Assembly: GCA_015056145.1 (NCBI GenBank)
Contig: SVGY01000015.1
Location: 1-60,238, forward strand
Direction: 5' to 3'
Source of the DNA: Clostridiales bacterium
Lineage (GTDB): Bacteria; Bacillota; Clostridia; Christensenellales; Aristaeellaceae
DNA: 60,238 nt
How positions within the stretch are numbered: position 1 is the first letter of the stretch; every line of letters starts with the position of its first letter. Shown piece by piece: positions 6,971-16,900 of the stretch. The notes below the pieces were generated by a model. It did no database searches. It was not told the origin of the DNA and saw nothing but the letters and a program-made list of their open reading frames with translations. The translations under genes were made by a program, and so were the position numbers.

Positions 6971-8053
6971 TTATCTCTCCTTTCCGGGCATCAACAGCAG
7001 CAACAGGCCCGCCGCCAGCGCAGGAACCCAGCGCAGCGGGAGCAGGATATCCATCCAGCGTGTCAGGGTCTGGGCCGGCAACAGGAGCAAAGCTGCCGCC
7101 GGGAGAATCACCACAGCGGGAAAAAACGCCGACGGGCAGCGGGGCAGGGCAGCAGCAAGCAGCCTGCATGCTGCATAAACGCTGCCAAGTATGGCCGCAG
7201 GCAGGGCGGTGGTCCACAAAAGGGTTCCCAGCTGGCTCATGATCATGTTGCCGCTGTACTGGCTGATGGCGGTCAGCTTCTGGGCCGGCACCAGCGCATC
7301 CCCTGGCTGCCAGGGACGCAGCATACACATCCACAGGGCCCAGATCAGCATCAGCGCTACCGGGATCAGCAGAAAGATCCACCGGCGGCTTTTTCCCTCC
7401 GGGCCCTGCATCCCCGGCAGCAAAAACAGCAGGCACACCGGCCACACAGCGCCTGCGGCAGCATACAAACCCTGCCCCATGGCAGGAAGCGGCAGCACGG
7501 CCAGGGGCTGCAGCCGTGCCGGACTTACATCCGCTCCGGAAAGAACGGTGGACAGGGCGAAGGCAATCAGCAGGAAATACTTGAGGGGATACAGGCCGTA
7601 GGCAATGCCACGGCTCCGGCTGAGCCATGCCGTGGCCAGCGGAAACACCGTTACCATCAACAGCCTCCCATAGAAGGGAAAGCTTGGAATGTAGTATTCC
7701 AGCAGCGATACGCAGCCTGCCATGCAGAAAAAAACATCCAGCCACAGGCAGGGGATCAACAGCAAACCAGCAAAGGCCCTGCCCCCTGCAAGAGGCCCCT
7801 TTTTTGCAGCGTAGTACCACAGCACAGCCAATACTCCAAGGGGCAGCAGGGCCAGCAATGCGCTCTGCCACGAGGACTGCCGCTGCCTGTCGTAGCAGTA
7901 CAGTGCAAGCCACAAAAGCAGCTGCACCGCCAGCAATATAGCGCACAGGTTCCTCTGGGCAAGATGCAGCCCCTCCCGCCGCTCTTTATCCATGGCGGCG
8001 GCATTATCCACCCGGGTTCGGGTCTGTGCCGCCCTTTTCAGCCAGGAAATCAT
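6971..8053 (-). CDS. gerAB: GerAB-like spore germination permease subunit
   Basis: A 360-aa protein with about ten membrane helices, the size and topology of GerAB, the amino-acid-permease-like subunit thought to bind germinant. ATG 8053 overlaps the gerAA stop (ATGA) and has AAAGGAG upstream; an in-frame GTG at 8080 is less likely. The first 50 residues are basic and unlike the usual N-terminus, and sequence similarity is weak, so the call leans on position between gerAA and gerAC and on topology. The stop lies two bases before the gerAC start. Confidence 0.75.
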   Translation of the reverse strand: MISWLKRAAQTRTRVDNAAAMDKERREGLHLAQRNLCAILLAVQLLLWLALYCYDRQRQSSWQSALLALLPLGVLAVLWYYAAKKGPLAGGRAFAGLLLIPCLWLDVFFCMAGCVSLLEYYIPSFPFYGRLLMVTVFPLATAWLSRSRGIAYGLYPLKYFLLIAFALSTVLSGADVSPARLQPLAVLPLPAMGQGLYAAAGAVWPVCLLFLLPGMQGPEGKSRRWIFLLIPVALMLIWALWMCMLRPWQPGDALVPAQKLTAISQYSGNMIMSQLGTLLWTTALPAAILGSVYAACRLLAAALPRCPSAFFPAVVILPAAALLLLPAQTLTRWMDILLPLRWVPALAAGLLLLLMPGKER

Positions 8054-9549
8054 TCTTCCCTTGCTCCTTTCTTTGTCCACCGCATTTTGCCCCGGGACCT
8101 GCGCATCCGGGCAGGGTTGCTCACATAGGTGCGCAGCCGCTGACGGAAAACAGGTTTCCGGGAGACAATATCCGGATTATGGGTCCGCCTGGGGCTGGTG
8201 GGCGCCAGATAGGGATAGCCCAGGCTGGTCATGGAGGCCACCCAGCACAAAAGCAGAAGGCTCATCCAGCACAGGCCGCTCCACCCCATGAGGCCTGCCG
8301 CCACCAGCAACAGCATCTGCCCGATGCGGAAGGCAAAGGACAGGGAATAATCCGGCAGGGCATAGCTGCCAAGGCCTGTAAGGGCCACCACGATGATCAG
8401 AAGGGGGCTCACCAGCCCGGCCTCCACTGCCGCCGAGCCCAGCAGCAACGTGCTCACCAGCCCCAGCGACGACCCCATCAGAGAAGGGGTTCGTTGGGCG
8501 GATTCATTGATGAGCCCAAAAATCAGCAGCATCAGCACCGCTTCCCCCAGTATGCTCAGGGGGATGGTGGTGCGGCTCTGGACAATGCTGGTCAGCAGCG
8601 TCATGGGGATGGTCATGGGGTGATACACCACAAGGCTCACAAACACTGCCGGCAGGTAAAGAGCGACAAAAGCGCCCGCAAGCCTGAGCCAGCGGGTCAC
8701 TGTGCCGTACTGCCAGCGCATATAGCTATCGTCCGGTGAATGGTACAGATGCCAGATACCTACAGGCAACGCCAGCGCCCTGGGGCTGCCATCCAGGAGC
8801 AGTACCGCCTGCCCGTCCATGAGGAAACTGACGATACGATCCGGGCGCTCTGTGGCAGCCATCTGTGGCAGCGGTGCGTAGGGGTCATCCTCCAGCAGCT
8901 GCTCCAGAATACCTGCCGTAAGCACCTGATCGATGTTGATGGCATTCAGCCTGCGCTTTATCTCCGCCACGGTTTCCCGGGGGCAGATGCCGTCCACATA
9001 GCACAGCGCCAGCTGGGTAGCGGCGGTATCGCCCACATTTACGATGGTGGTAACAAAATCCGGCGTTACCATGCGCCGGTGCAAAAGAGTCAGGTTGTCC
9101 CGCAAGGTTTCATTGAAGGCATCGTGAGGGCCGATGACCACCGTTTCCGTCTGCGGGGTGGACACGCTCCGGCGGGAATAGCTGCGCAGATCCACCATCA
9201 CCGCCTCGGTACAGCCCTCCAGCAGGATCATGGTCTGGCCGAAAAGCAGCTCCTTCACCGCTTTGTCCGGGTTTGATTCCGTCTTGACCTCCGGGGCGGT
9301 AAGCACCTTTTGCGCCAGCTCCTCGGCGGCATTCTTCCCGTTGAGGACGATCCGGCTCATCTTCATAGGCCAGAGAATATGCCTGCCCATGTTTTCGCCC
9401 GAGGACATCCCCTCCACATAATACAGGGCACAGCGCAGGCCCACCGCCTCAAACCGGCGCAGAACCACATCGTTGTTAATATCCGTATGGAGCCGTTTTT
9501 CCATCATGGCGATATTCTTCTCAAGGTCCCTGGAAAACACTGCGGGCAT
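8050..9549 (-). CDS. gerAA: GerAA-like spore germination receptor subunit
   Basis: A 499-aa protein. The N-terminal soluble domain carries family landmarks: GPHDAFNETLRDNL, then a TERPDRIVSFLMDGQ segment before the membrane part. The C-terminal half has about five helices (from about residue 290) followed by a basic tail. ATG 9549 is chosen because AAGGAAGG lies eight bases upstream and the length then matches the family (about 480-500); the frame is open further upstream but that part covers the promoter. It forms the germinant receptor in the spore inner membrane with GerAB and GerAC. Expression is expected in the forespore from the sigma-G-like promoter at 9585-9614. Confidence 0.93.
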   Translation of the reverse strand: MPAVFSRDLEKNIAMMEKRLHTDINNDVVLRRFEAVGLRCALYYVEGMSSGENMGRHILWPMKMSRIVLNGKNAAEELAQKVLTAPEVKTESNPDKAVKELLFGQTMILLEGCTEAVMVDLRSYSRRSVSTPQTETVVIGPHDAFNETLRDNLTLLHRRMVTPDFVTTIVNVGDTAATQLALCYVDGICPRETVAEIKRRLNAINIDQVLTAGILEQLLEDDPYAPLPQMAATERPDRIVSFLMDGQAVLLLDGSPRALALPVGIWHLYHSPDDSYMRWQYGTVTRWLRLAGAFVALYLPAVFVSLVVYHPMTIPMTLLTSIVQSRTTIPLSILGEAVLMLLIFGLINESAQRTPSLMGSSLGLVSTLLLGSAAVEAGLVSPLLIIVVALTGLGSYALPDYSLSFAFRIGQMLLLVAAGLMGWSGLCWMSLLLLCWVASMTSLGYPYLAPTSPRRTHNPDIVSRKPVFRQRLRTYVSNPARMRRSRGKMRWTKKGAREE

Positions 9550-9584
9550 TGGCCCCACCTTCCTTTGTTGGATGATTGCGGGAA

Positions 9585-9614
9585 TAGTATGGCCGGGGTC
9601 ACATGGATATATGC
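9585..9614 (-). promoter_or_regulatory. Sigma-G-type promoter of the gerA operon
   Basis: On the minus strand, GCATA (9614-9610), an 18-base spacer, and CATACTA (9591-9585). This fits the sigma-G consensus described in Bacillus (-35 GHATR, -10 CATnHTA, spacing 17-18). The predicted start point lies about 30 bases before the gerAA ATG, leaving room for its ribosome binding site. Confidence 0.8.
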
Positions 9615-9667
9615 CGCTCAGCGCCCTTTCGCTGCATTTTCCTCTGCGGATGAGGGGCGAAAAAAAG

Positions 9668-9696
9668 TTGTCATATATTGCGCCATGTTGTATAAT
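9668..9696 (+). promoter_or_regulatory. Sigma-A promoter of the WG-repeat gene
   Basis: TTGTCA (9668-9673), a 17-base spacer, and TATAAT (9691-9696), about 55 bases before the start at 9752. It diverges from the gerA promoter. Confidence 0.85.
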
Positions 9697-9751
9697 AACA
9701 GCAACATCTTCGCATTCATTCAACAAATCAAAAAAACGGGAGGATACCATT

Positions 9752-11062
9752 ATGCTGAAACGCCTGATTTCTGTGGTGATGTTATGCATGCTTCTTGCGG
9801 GACTGATGCCCATGCCCGGTGCTGCGGCAGATGAGCTCGCCTTTGGTGAATACGGCAAATTGCCGTTCGAGGAAGGTTTCTTTGAATACAAGTATTTCAC
9901 CGCATTCCGTTACAACCAGGGCTTCCGCTTTTCAGACGGCCTTGCCTGGATCACCAGCCCCGGCGGCCTCTACGGAGCCATCAACAAAAACGGTGAAACC
10001 GTTATCCCGTTTATCTGGGAAGGTTATCTGGATCTGGGAGATGGTTATGCCTATGTGGTGCGCGTAGAATCCAGAAAGATGCAGCGATGCGTTCTGGACA
10101 GGAAAGGCCATTCCATCTTCGGAGAGGCTACGCCCACCTTTGAAGCCTTCGGCGCAGCCTTTGCAGACGGCATGACCTGGGCAAAGCTGAAAACCGGCTT
10201 TGTTCTTGTCTCCACCGAAGGGGAGATCATCCCTCTGGAAGCCGGGCTGACCCCTGTTGCCGGGTTTTGCGACGGACGGCTGATGGTCGTGAATGCAGAC
10301 GGACTTTACGGCTACGTCAATACCGCCGGAGAGCTGGTGATCCCTTGTGAATGGGCAAGCGCCTATCCCTTCTCCCAGGGGTATGCCGCTGTAATGGACG
10401 GCTCCATTACGGAAAGAGAGGAATCCGACGACCCGGATATCCGCTACGACGTTACCAACTGGCTCTTTATCGACAAGGATGGCGCTCCCCTGAACGACCA
10501 GCATTACTCTGCGGTGCGCTCCTTCTGCAATGGCCGTGCCGCCGTGTGCAACAAGGCCTATCGCTGGGGATATCTCAACCTCCAAGGGCAGCTGGTTCTA
10601 GGTTATCGTTGGCGCTCTGCCGGAGATTTCCACGCCGACCGTGCCCCTGTAAGCCATCCCGATCTTGATCCGGATATGGCTGGCTTCATCGACGGCGACG
10701 GTGAGCTGGAAACCCCCTGGCGCTTTGAAATGTTCGGTCATTTCAGCGAAGGCGCCTGCCCGGCCTACTATTACCCCGACGGCGGAAGGATTTACATCAA
10801 CAAATACGGTACCACCCTTGGCAGCTACAAGCAAAAGAGCTGGGCCAGCAATTCCAACATCATCAACGGCTACGGCGTGGTATCCGACGGCCAGGGCTGG
10901 GGCTACGTCAATGCCAGCGGCACACTGGAAATCCCCTGCACCTGGTCGGTGGCCATGCCCTTCAGCGAAGACCTCGCCTGGGTAGAAAGCAATGATTGGC
11001 GGGGGTTCATCAACGGAAAAGGCCGCAAAGTGATTGATTGTACTGAAATCGGGAGGGAATAA
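9752..11062 (+). CDS. Secreted WG-repeat protein
   Basis: A 436-aa protein. ATG 9752 follows GGGAGGAT and starts a signal peptide (cleavage near AAADE, about residue 26). The rest is built of WG-type repeats of about 35-55 residues, with blocks such as GLYGAINKNGETVIPF, GLYGYVNTAGELVIPCEW, GWGYVNASGTLEIPCTW and WRGFINGKGRKVIDC. Such repeats fold into beta-propeller-like or solenoid structures of unknown ligand. No anchor is visible, so it is probably released or held by contacts. A strong terminator follows. Confidence 0.88.
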   Translation: MLKRLISVVMLCMLLAGLMPMPGAAADELAFGEYGKLPFEEGFFEYKYFTAFRYNQGFRFSDGLAWITSPGGLYGAINKNGETVIPFIWEGYLDLGDGYAYVVRVESRKMQRCVLDRKGHSIFGEATPTFEAFGAAFADGMTWAKLKTGFVLVSTEGEIIPLEAGLTPVAGFCDGRLMVVNADGLYGYVNTAGELVIPCEWASAYPFSQGYAAVMDGSITEREESDDPDIRYDVTNWLFIDKDGAPLNDQHYSAVRSFCNGRAAVCNKAYRWGYLNLQGQLVLGYRWRSAGDFHADRAPVSHPDLDPDMAGFIDGDGELETPWRFEMFGHFSEGACPAYYYPDGGRIYINKYGTTLGSYKQKSWASNSNIINGYGVVSDGQGWGYVNASGTLEIPCTWSVAMPFSEDLAWVESNDWRGFINGKGRKVIDCTEIGRE

Positions 11063-11083
11063 TACCCCCCTTCCAAAAATGCT

Positions 11084-11125
11084 CTGCCCTGCAGGAAAAG
11101 GCTTATCCTGCAGGGCAGATTTTTT
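11084..11125 (+). terminator. Intrinsic terminator of the WG-repeat gene
   Basis: A perfect 13-bp stem: CTGCCCTGCAGGA (11084-11096) with TCCTGCAGGGCAG (11106-11118), then ATTTTTT. Confidence 0.95.
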
Positions 11126-11186
11126 AATGATGTGGATATTTCATGAGGCTGATCAAATGATATTCACCACGGTTTTCATGGATTCT

Positions 11187-11212
11187 GCGATATATCCCAC
11201 ACGATATATCGC
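11187..11212 (+). promoter_or_regulatory. Palindromic operator before the XRE gene
   Basis: Perfect 10-bp inverted repeat GCGATATATC (11187-11196) and GATATATCGC (11203-11212) with a six-base centre. It ends just before the GGGAGGG ribosome binding site of the HTH gene at 11228, the usual place for autoregulation by an XRE repressor. Confidence 0.6.
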
Positions 11213-11227
11213 CGGGAGGGATGCTCG

Positions 11228-11468
11228 TTGACCGCAAAAGAGGCTGTAGCCAAACGCATTCTCGAACAGTGTGGACAAAGAAACATCGCCGTCAACGCAT
11301 TTGTGACCCTTTCCGGCGTATCCTCTTTCACCATATACAGCATGCTGAATGAAAAAAAGCAAAAATCCGGGCGCAGTCTCCATCAAAAAACTCTGCGACG
11401 GGCTGGAAATCAACGTTCGGGAATTCTTCAACAGCGAATTGTTCGATGACCTGGAGCAGGAGATCAAA
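11228..11468 (+). pseudogene. Frameshifted XRE-family HTH regulator
   Basis: TTG 11228 follows GGGAGGG by seven bases and opens a Cro/C1-type domain (TAKEAVAKRILEQC, then VTLSGVSSFTIYSMLNEK). At the run of seven A's (11352-11358) the conserved frame moves by one base and continues as KNPGAVSIKKLCDGLEINVR, then EFFNSELFDDLEQEIK. With six A's the two halves would join into one normal protein of about 80 residues, of a type common in gut Clostridia. In the second frame no stop occurs before the 3' end of metK, and a further run of nine A's (11466-11474) may mark a second slip. A true mutation, an assembly error in homopolymers, or programmed slippage would all fit. Confidence 0.75.
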
Positions 11469-11550
11469 AAAAAATTGCATGCCAAAACCCCCCTCGGGGA
11501 AATCCGCACCGGGTTCCCTGAGGGAGGTCATTTGCTTTTTCTAAAACCAA

Positions 11551-12720
11551 TTACAGAGCCTTCCGGAGTTCCTCCACCTTATCGGTCTTCTCCCAGGGCA
11601 GCTCCACGTCGGTGCGGCCAAAGTGGCCGTAGGCAGCGGTCTGGCGGTAGATGGGCCGGCGCAGATCCAGCATGCGGATGATGCCGTCGGGGCTCAGGTC
11701 GAAGGTCTTGGCAAGAAGCTTGCCCAGCTCGTCCTCGGGCAGCTTGCCGGTGCCGAAGGTGTTCACCTGCACGGAAACGGGCTGCGCCACGCCGATGGCG
11801 TAGGCCAGAGCCACTTCGCACTGGTCGGCCAGGCCGGCGGCTACCACATTCTTGGCAACGTAACGGGCGGCGTAGCAGGCGGAACGATCCACCTTGGAAG
11901 GATCCTTGCCGGAGAAGGCGCCGCCGCCGTGACGGGCGTATCCGCCGTAGGTATCCACGATGATCTTGCGGCCGGTGAGGCCGGTATCGCCGGCAGGGCC
12001 GCCCAGAACAAAGCGTCCGGTGGGGTTGAGGAATACACGGGTCTCCTCCAGCCACAGTTCTGCGGGGATCACCTTGCGGATGACCTCGTTCATCAGGCCC
12101 TCTTCCAGCTGCTGGCGGGTCACGGACTCGTCATGCTGGGCGGAAATAACCACGGTATCCACCGCCACAGGCTTGCCGTCCTCATATACCACGGTGACCT
12201 GGCTCTTGCCGTCGGGACGCAGCCAGGGCAGAGTGCCGTCCTTTCGCACCTGGCTGAGGCGGCGGGTCAGCTTGTGGGCCAGGGAAATGGGCAGGGGCAT
12301 CAGCTCGGGGGTCTCGTTGCAGGCATAGCCGAACATCATACCCTGGTCGCCTGCGCCGGTGGAGCTTTCCTCTCCCTCGCCACGGGTTTCCAGAGCATTG
12401 TCCACGCCCATGGCGATATCGGGGCTCTGGGCATGCACAGCGGTAAGCACGGCGCAGCTGTTGCCGTCAAAGCAAAGGTCGCTGCTGGTGTAGCCGATAT
12501 CCCGGATCACCTGACGGGCAATCTCATCAATGGCTACATAGCTGGTGGTGGTAATTTCGCCCATGACCTGCACAAGGCCAGTGGTGGCGCAGGTCTCGCA
12601 GGCCACACGGGCCATGGGATCCTGCTCAAGAATGGCGTCCAGCACAGCGTCGCTGATCTGGTCGCAGAGCTTGTCCGGATGTCCCTCGGTAACGGATTCG
12701 CTGGTAAATACGGTGCGCAT
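11551..12720 (-). CDS. metK: S-adenosylmethionine synthetase
   Basis: A 389-aa enzyme that makes S-adenosylmethionine from methionine and ATP in the cytoplasm. Family signatures are all present: [20 protein letters not shown] at the N-terminus, [12 protein letters not shown], the K+/Mg2+ and ATP residues of the middle domain, [16 protein letters not shown], and [10 protein letters not shown] near the C-terminus. Length is normal. GGAGGA precedes the ATG at 12720. Transcription is controlled by the SAM-I riboswitch and terminator 90-240 bases upstream, so the product shuts off its own synthesis. Confidence 0.98.
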   Translation of the reverse strand: MRTVFTSESVTEGHPDKLCDQISDAVLDAILEQDPMARVACETCATTGLVQVMGEITTTSYVAIDEIARQVIRDIGYTSSDLCFDGNSCAVLTAVHAQSPDIAMGVDNALETRGEGEESSTGAGDQGMMFGYACNETPELMPLPISLAHKLTRRLSQVRKDGTLPWLRPDGKSQVTVVYEDGKPVAVDTVVISAQHDESVTRQQLEEGLMNEVIRKVIPAELWLEETRVFLNPTGRFVLGGPAGDTGLTGRKIIVDTYGGYARHGGGAFSGKDPSKVDRSACYAARYVAKNVVAAGLADQCEVALAYAIGVAQPVSVQVNTFGTGKLPEDELGKLLAKTFDLSPDGIIRMLDLRRPIYRQTAAYGHFGRTDVELPWEKTDKVEELRKAL

Positions 12721-12811
12721 GCTTCATTCCTCCTGTGAATGGGTCTTTGGTGGGTTCAGTGCTGCTTGACAAAGGAACGCTTGCAGGCAATCAGTCGGTT
12801 TCTCTTTCATC

Positions 12812-12842
12812 GAAAAACACGTCCGCATGCTGGCGGACGTGT
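12812..12842 (-). terminator. Riboswitch-controlled terminator of metK
   Basis: On the minus strand, stem ACACGTCCGC (12842-12833) with GCGGACGTGT (12826-12817), a six-base loop, and then TTTTT. It lies directly after the SAM-I aptamer and before metK. It should form when SAM is bound. Confidence 0.93.
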
Positions 12843-12857
12843 AAAGGATTCTTTCAG

Positions 12858-12963
12858 ACCTTATCTGCCAGCGTTTAACGCTGCGGGATTTGCCACCTTC
12901 ACGCCCAGGGGCGCAGGTTGGCGGGTTTCACAGGGCCCGTCCCTCAACCGCTCTTTATAAGGT
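12858..12963 (-). promoter_or_regulatory. SAM-I riboswitch (S box) upstream of metK
   Basis: Read on the minus strand, the P1 helix ACCTTAT (12963-12957) pairs with ATAAGGT (12864-12858). Between the arms are the S-box core segments: AAGAG, GAGGGAC followed by GGCCC, GAAACCCGCCAACC, and AAGGTGGCAAATCC with GCAG. Order and spacing match the family. It binds S-adenosylmethionine and acts through the terminator at 12812-12842. Confidence 0.95.
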
Positions 12964-12981
12964 GTTCGATTGTCGTGTGGA

Positions 12982-13010
12982 ATTATATCAGAAGGCCTCC
13001 CTGCTGTCAA
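12982..13010 (-). promoter_or_regulatory. Consensus sigma-A promoter of metK
   Basis: On the minus strand, TTGACA (13010-13005), a 17-base spacer, and TATAAT (12987-12982): a perfect match to consensus. It lies about 20 bases upstream of the riboswitch P1. Confidence 0.92.
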
Positions 13011-13080
13011 TACAACGGAAATACATTTTTCGATGCAGCTGTGGAAAGCTTCTGCAGGGCGGCGATGTTTTCCTGTTTCC

Positions 13081-13950
13081 CTGCCGGGGGCCTTCTTTTC
13101 TTCTGTGTCAGAAGAAAAGAAGCAAAAGAAGACCGCATTTGTTTTGCAGCCAGCATGCAAAAAAGAGACTGCCGCTTACCGGCAGTCCCTTTCTGTACAA
13201 ATCACCCTTCCCCATATGCGCTTTTCGGGTGGGTCCGGGAGGGGGCTTTTCCCGGGGAAAAGCCTTCTCCCGCCAATACCGCAACGGCCTGTGCCCGCCG
13301 CAACCCCTGCCGGGGCCTTCTTTTCTTCTGTGTCAGAAGAAAAGAAGCAAAAGAAGACCGCATTTGTTTTGCAGCCAGCATGCAAAAAAGAGACTGCCGC
13401 TTACCGGCAGTCCCTTCCTGTGCATAACACCCTATCCCATATGCGCTTTTCGGGTGGGTCCGGGAGGGAGCTTTTCCCGGGGAAAAGCCTTCTCCCGCCA
13501 ATACCGCCACGGCCTGTGTACGCCGCAACCCCTGCCGGGGGCCTTCTTTTCTTCTGTGTCAGAAGAAAAGAAGCAAAAGAAGACCGCATATGCATCCAAG
13601 TTGGCACACAAAAAGAAACCACCGCAAACCGGCAGTCCCTTTCTGTGCATAACACCCTTCCCCATATGCGCTTTTCGGGTGGGTCCGGGAGGGGGCTTTT
13701 CCCGGGGAAAAGCCTTCTCCCGCCAATACCGCAACGGCCTGTGCCCGCCGCAACCCCTGCCGGGGGCCTTCTTTTCTTCTGTGTCAGAAGAAAAGAAGCA
13801 AAAGAAGACCGCATTTGTTTTGCAGCCAGCATGCAAAAAAGAGACTGCCGCTTACCGGCAGTCCCTTTCTGTGCATAACACCCTATCCCATATGCGCTTT
13901 TCGGGTGGGTCCGGGAGGGGGCTTTTCCCGGGGAAAAGCCTCCTCCCGCA
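13081..13950. repeat. Tandem array of about 225-bp hairpin-rich units (3.8 copies)
   Basis: Units begin at 13081, 13307, 13532 and 13757 (periods 226, 225, 225) with CTGCCGGGG. The last is cut short before the divergent tail. Each unit holds a perfect 14-bp hairpin (CTTCTTTTCTTCTG with CAGAAGAAAAGAAG, loop TGT), a GACTGCC/GGCAGTC hairpin, and a GGCTTTTCCC/GGGGAAAAGCC hairpin. The third unit carries a different middle block, the one found in the array at 24966-25705. The array fills the gap between the giant surface-protein stop (13979) and the metK promoter. No credible protein is encoded; the plus-strand frames running through it are by-products of the repeats. Confidence 0.9.
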
Positions 13951-13978
13951 TGTACCTCATCTCAAAACCCGCTTCTCA

Positions 13979-16900
13979 TCATCCGCCGAAGCTTCCGTCA
14001 TCGGATCCGAAGCGATCCTGACGGGTGGAGCGGCGGCGGGGTTCACCGTTTGCGCCGTCGGTGGGCTCCACGGGGCGGGCGAAGGGATTGCTGCGCTGTG
14101 CAGCACCGCTGGGGGAGAAATCCGCAGGGGGTGCGAAGGGGTTAGTTGCGGAGGAATCGCCTTCAGTGCCGAAGCTGCTGCTGGCGGGCGGTGCGAAGGT
14201 CCCTGCGCTTTCGGAAGGCGGTGCGAAAGAGCCGGAGAAATCGCTGCCGAAGGAGGAAGTAGCGTTGTCGCCGGAACCGGGGGCGGAGCTGTCCCAGCTG
14301 CTGGGCTGAGAACCGGTTCCGTAGGGGTTCCAGTTGCCGCCGGAGGTCTGCTGGGTACCGTAGGGATTGTTCCCGGTTACGGTAGGTGCGGATACTGCCC
14401 GACGGGTCTGAGGTGCGCCGGAGGGCTTGCGTGCAGCAGAGCCACGGCGTGCAGCGGCCTTGCGCTTCTTGTTCTGGTTGAGGGCATAGGCGTATACGCC
14501 GCCTGCGCCGCCCAGCAGAATCACTGCGCCGGCAATGAGGCCCCAGGGTGCGCTGCTGGTGGAAACTTCCTCGGGTTCATAATCGATGGGGATCATGGTA
14601 AAGATGGGTTCAATGGAAGCGGTGGGGGCAGCTGCGGCGGCTTCCAGATTATCTGCGGTCTGGGCTTCCATATACAGCTGCTTGCCGTTGTAGCTTACCA
14701 CATACCATTCCGCATTGTTGGCGGTCAGTTTTTCCTTAATGGTCACCTGAGCGTTGGCGGATACCGGCGTAATGGTGGAGGACTTGCTGGTGCTCTCGTA
14801 CAGCCGGATCAAGGTGGTAGTGGTGTAATCGCCGGCCTCAAGCTCCTCGTCGGGGGCCAGGGTGGGGGCGGGGGTAGCGGTTGCGTAGGGGTTGAAAGGC
14901 TGATAGCTGGGGGAAGCTACGCCGCTGTTCTGCCAGGCGCCCACGTTCCAGTCCTCCACAGAGGCGATGTTGCCGGGGGTTGCACTGCCGGAGGAAGAAC
15001 CGGAGCTGCCGGAAGAACTGCCGCTGGAGCCGGAGCCGCCGGGAGCGACGCCGCCGTTGCTGTTGGCGCTGAGGCCCTGCTTGTATTCATCGCTGACCAG
15101 GAAGCTGTTGAGCTCGGTCATATTCAGCTGGCGGAAGTAATTGCCGTGCACCCAGCCGGTGATACCGTTCTGGTTGATCTGGTACCAGGTAGCGCCGTTC
15201 ACTTCACGGGTGCTGATGATCAGGCCGAAGCCGTACTTGTAGAGCACCTTGATGCGGCGGCCGCTGGTGGAGGGCGACTCACGGAAGTTGACGCTGGAGG
15301 AGGTTACATAGCCGTAGCTGGAGGCTCCGTAGGGATCATAGGGCGAAGCAGATACGGAGGGCGCAGGAGTGCTGCCGCCAAGGAAGTTATCCACCTGGGC
15401 GTTGGTCATCTTGCGCAGCATCTTTGCCTGATCGCCACGGATATAGCCGGCCTTACCATCGTAATTGATGGTGTACCACTTGGTGCCGTTCATGGTGCCT
15501 TCGCCGGTGATGTATACCACGCCGTTGAGGGGCAGCTGGGTATAGGAGGCATACACGCTGGGCTGGCTGCGCATGACGATATTGGAAGTGGTGGTCATGT
15601 AATAGCCGCTGAGGGAGGGTTCCGGAGAGTGAGTGGGCGTGGGAGTGGGATTATCCTTCTTCCACTGTTCGATAAGCTGGGCAGCTTCCTGGTCGCTGAT
15701 GCGCCGCAGGTTGGAATCCAGCACTGCACCGCTCACATAGGTACCGAGCACGGTCTGTGCACTGCTCCAGAGCACGTCGCTCACCGTAACCTGACCGTTC
15801 ACAAACACCAGGGTGCCCTGGGGCAGCGTGGTGATGATGGACTGATCCTTCTGGTTATAGGCGTTACGCAGGGCCGTCTTATCAGTGGTTACGGCGTAGC
15901 CTACATAAACCTCGCTGACGGTTTCCTTGCAGTAGAAATTGGCTACCAGCTGGGAGCTTACGCCGCTGTCCTGCACGGTAATCTGGTGCTTCTGCGCAGG
16001 GCTGGTGATGATCTCGTAGCCCTCGGGCAGCAGGGAGGCATCCGGCAGCAGGGTGTGAGTGCCGGGCTCCAGTTCCAGCTTGGTGGTGTAAAGCACCTGG
16101 CCGGTGGTGGTCAGGTAGTTCACGGTGATCTCCGCATAGACGGAGGTGGACACCAGGTGGAACTCGATCATGTTGGGCTTGGCAACCAGCTTGTTGCCGC
16201 TTTCCACCACAACGGTGGCAGGAATGGTGTTGCCACTGGGGGACAGCTTGTAACCCTCGGGGATCACGCTGGGGTTGGGGCTGATCTGGTGCTTGCCGGG
16301 CTTCAGGGGCAGGGTCTCAGTGCTGAGTACCTGGCCGATGGGGTCCACATAGCGCACTTCCAGCATGGCGGTGGTGTTCTTTTCGTAGGTGAAGGTTACC
16401 TGATCGGGCACGGCAACACCAGCCTGTACGATAACGCCGGTGGCGCTGGCGCTCTTGAAGGTATAGCCGTCAAACTCGGTGATGTACTCGCTCAGGTCGC
16501 TGTACTCGCCCTCTTCCAGGGTGATAACAAGCTCCTTGATCACCTTGCCCTTTTCATCCACAAAACGGAAGGGCACATCTGCGCTGGTGGGAGGCACAAC
16601 CTTTTCGTAGCTGAATACCACTTCGCTCTGGGACAGGGTTCCATCCGCAGACAGGGTAACGGTTACAGGGTCGGCGCTCACGGGGGTGTAGCCTTCGGGG
16701 ATCAGGCTTTCATCGGGGGCAAAGGTACGGCTGCCCACTTCCATAACGATCTGCTCGCTGAGGAATTCCACGCCGTCCACCACATAGCGCACATTCAGCA
16801 GGGCGGAGATGTGCTTTTTGTAGGTAACGGTGATGCTGGCAGGAGTGGCCACGCCCCTGTCCACGGTGAGCAGCTCGGTGCTCAGGGACTGGAAGTCATA

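Noticed and set aside
11349..11681. A 110-codon gene overlapping the metK 3' end
   Set aside because: Only its first 40 codons look like protein, and they are the second half of the frameshifted XRE gene; the rest is the complement of metK.
13202..13836. Repeated proteins with LFFFCVRRKEAKEDR-like blocks in the hairpin arrays
   Set aside because: They arise from translating the purine/pyrimidine hairpin in several frames and on both strands; no start signals.
13081..13950. CRISPR array
   Set aside because: Period is about 225 bp, units are near-identical throughout with no unique spacers, and no cas genes are near.
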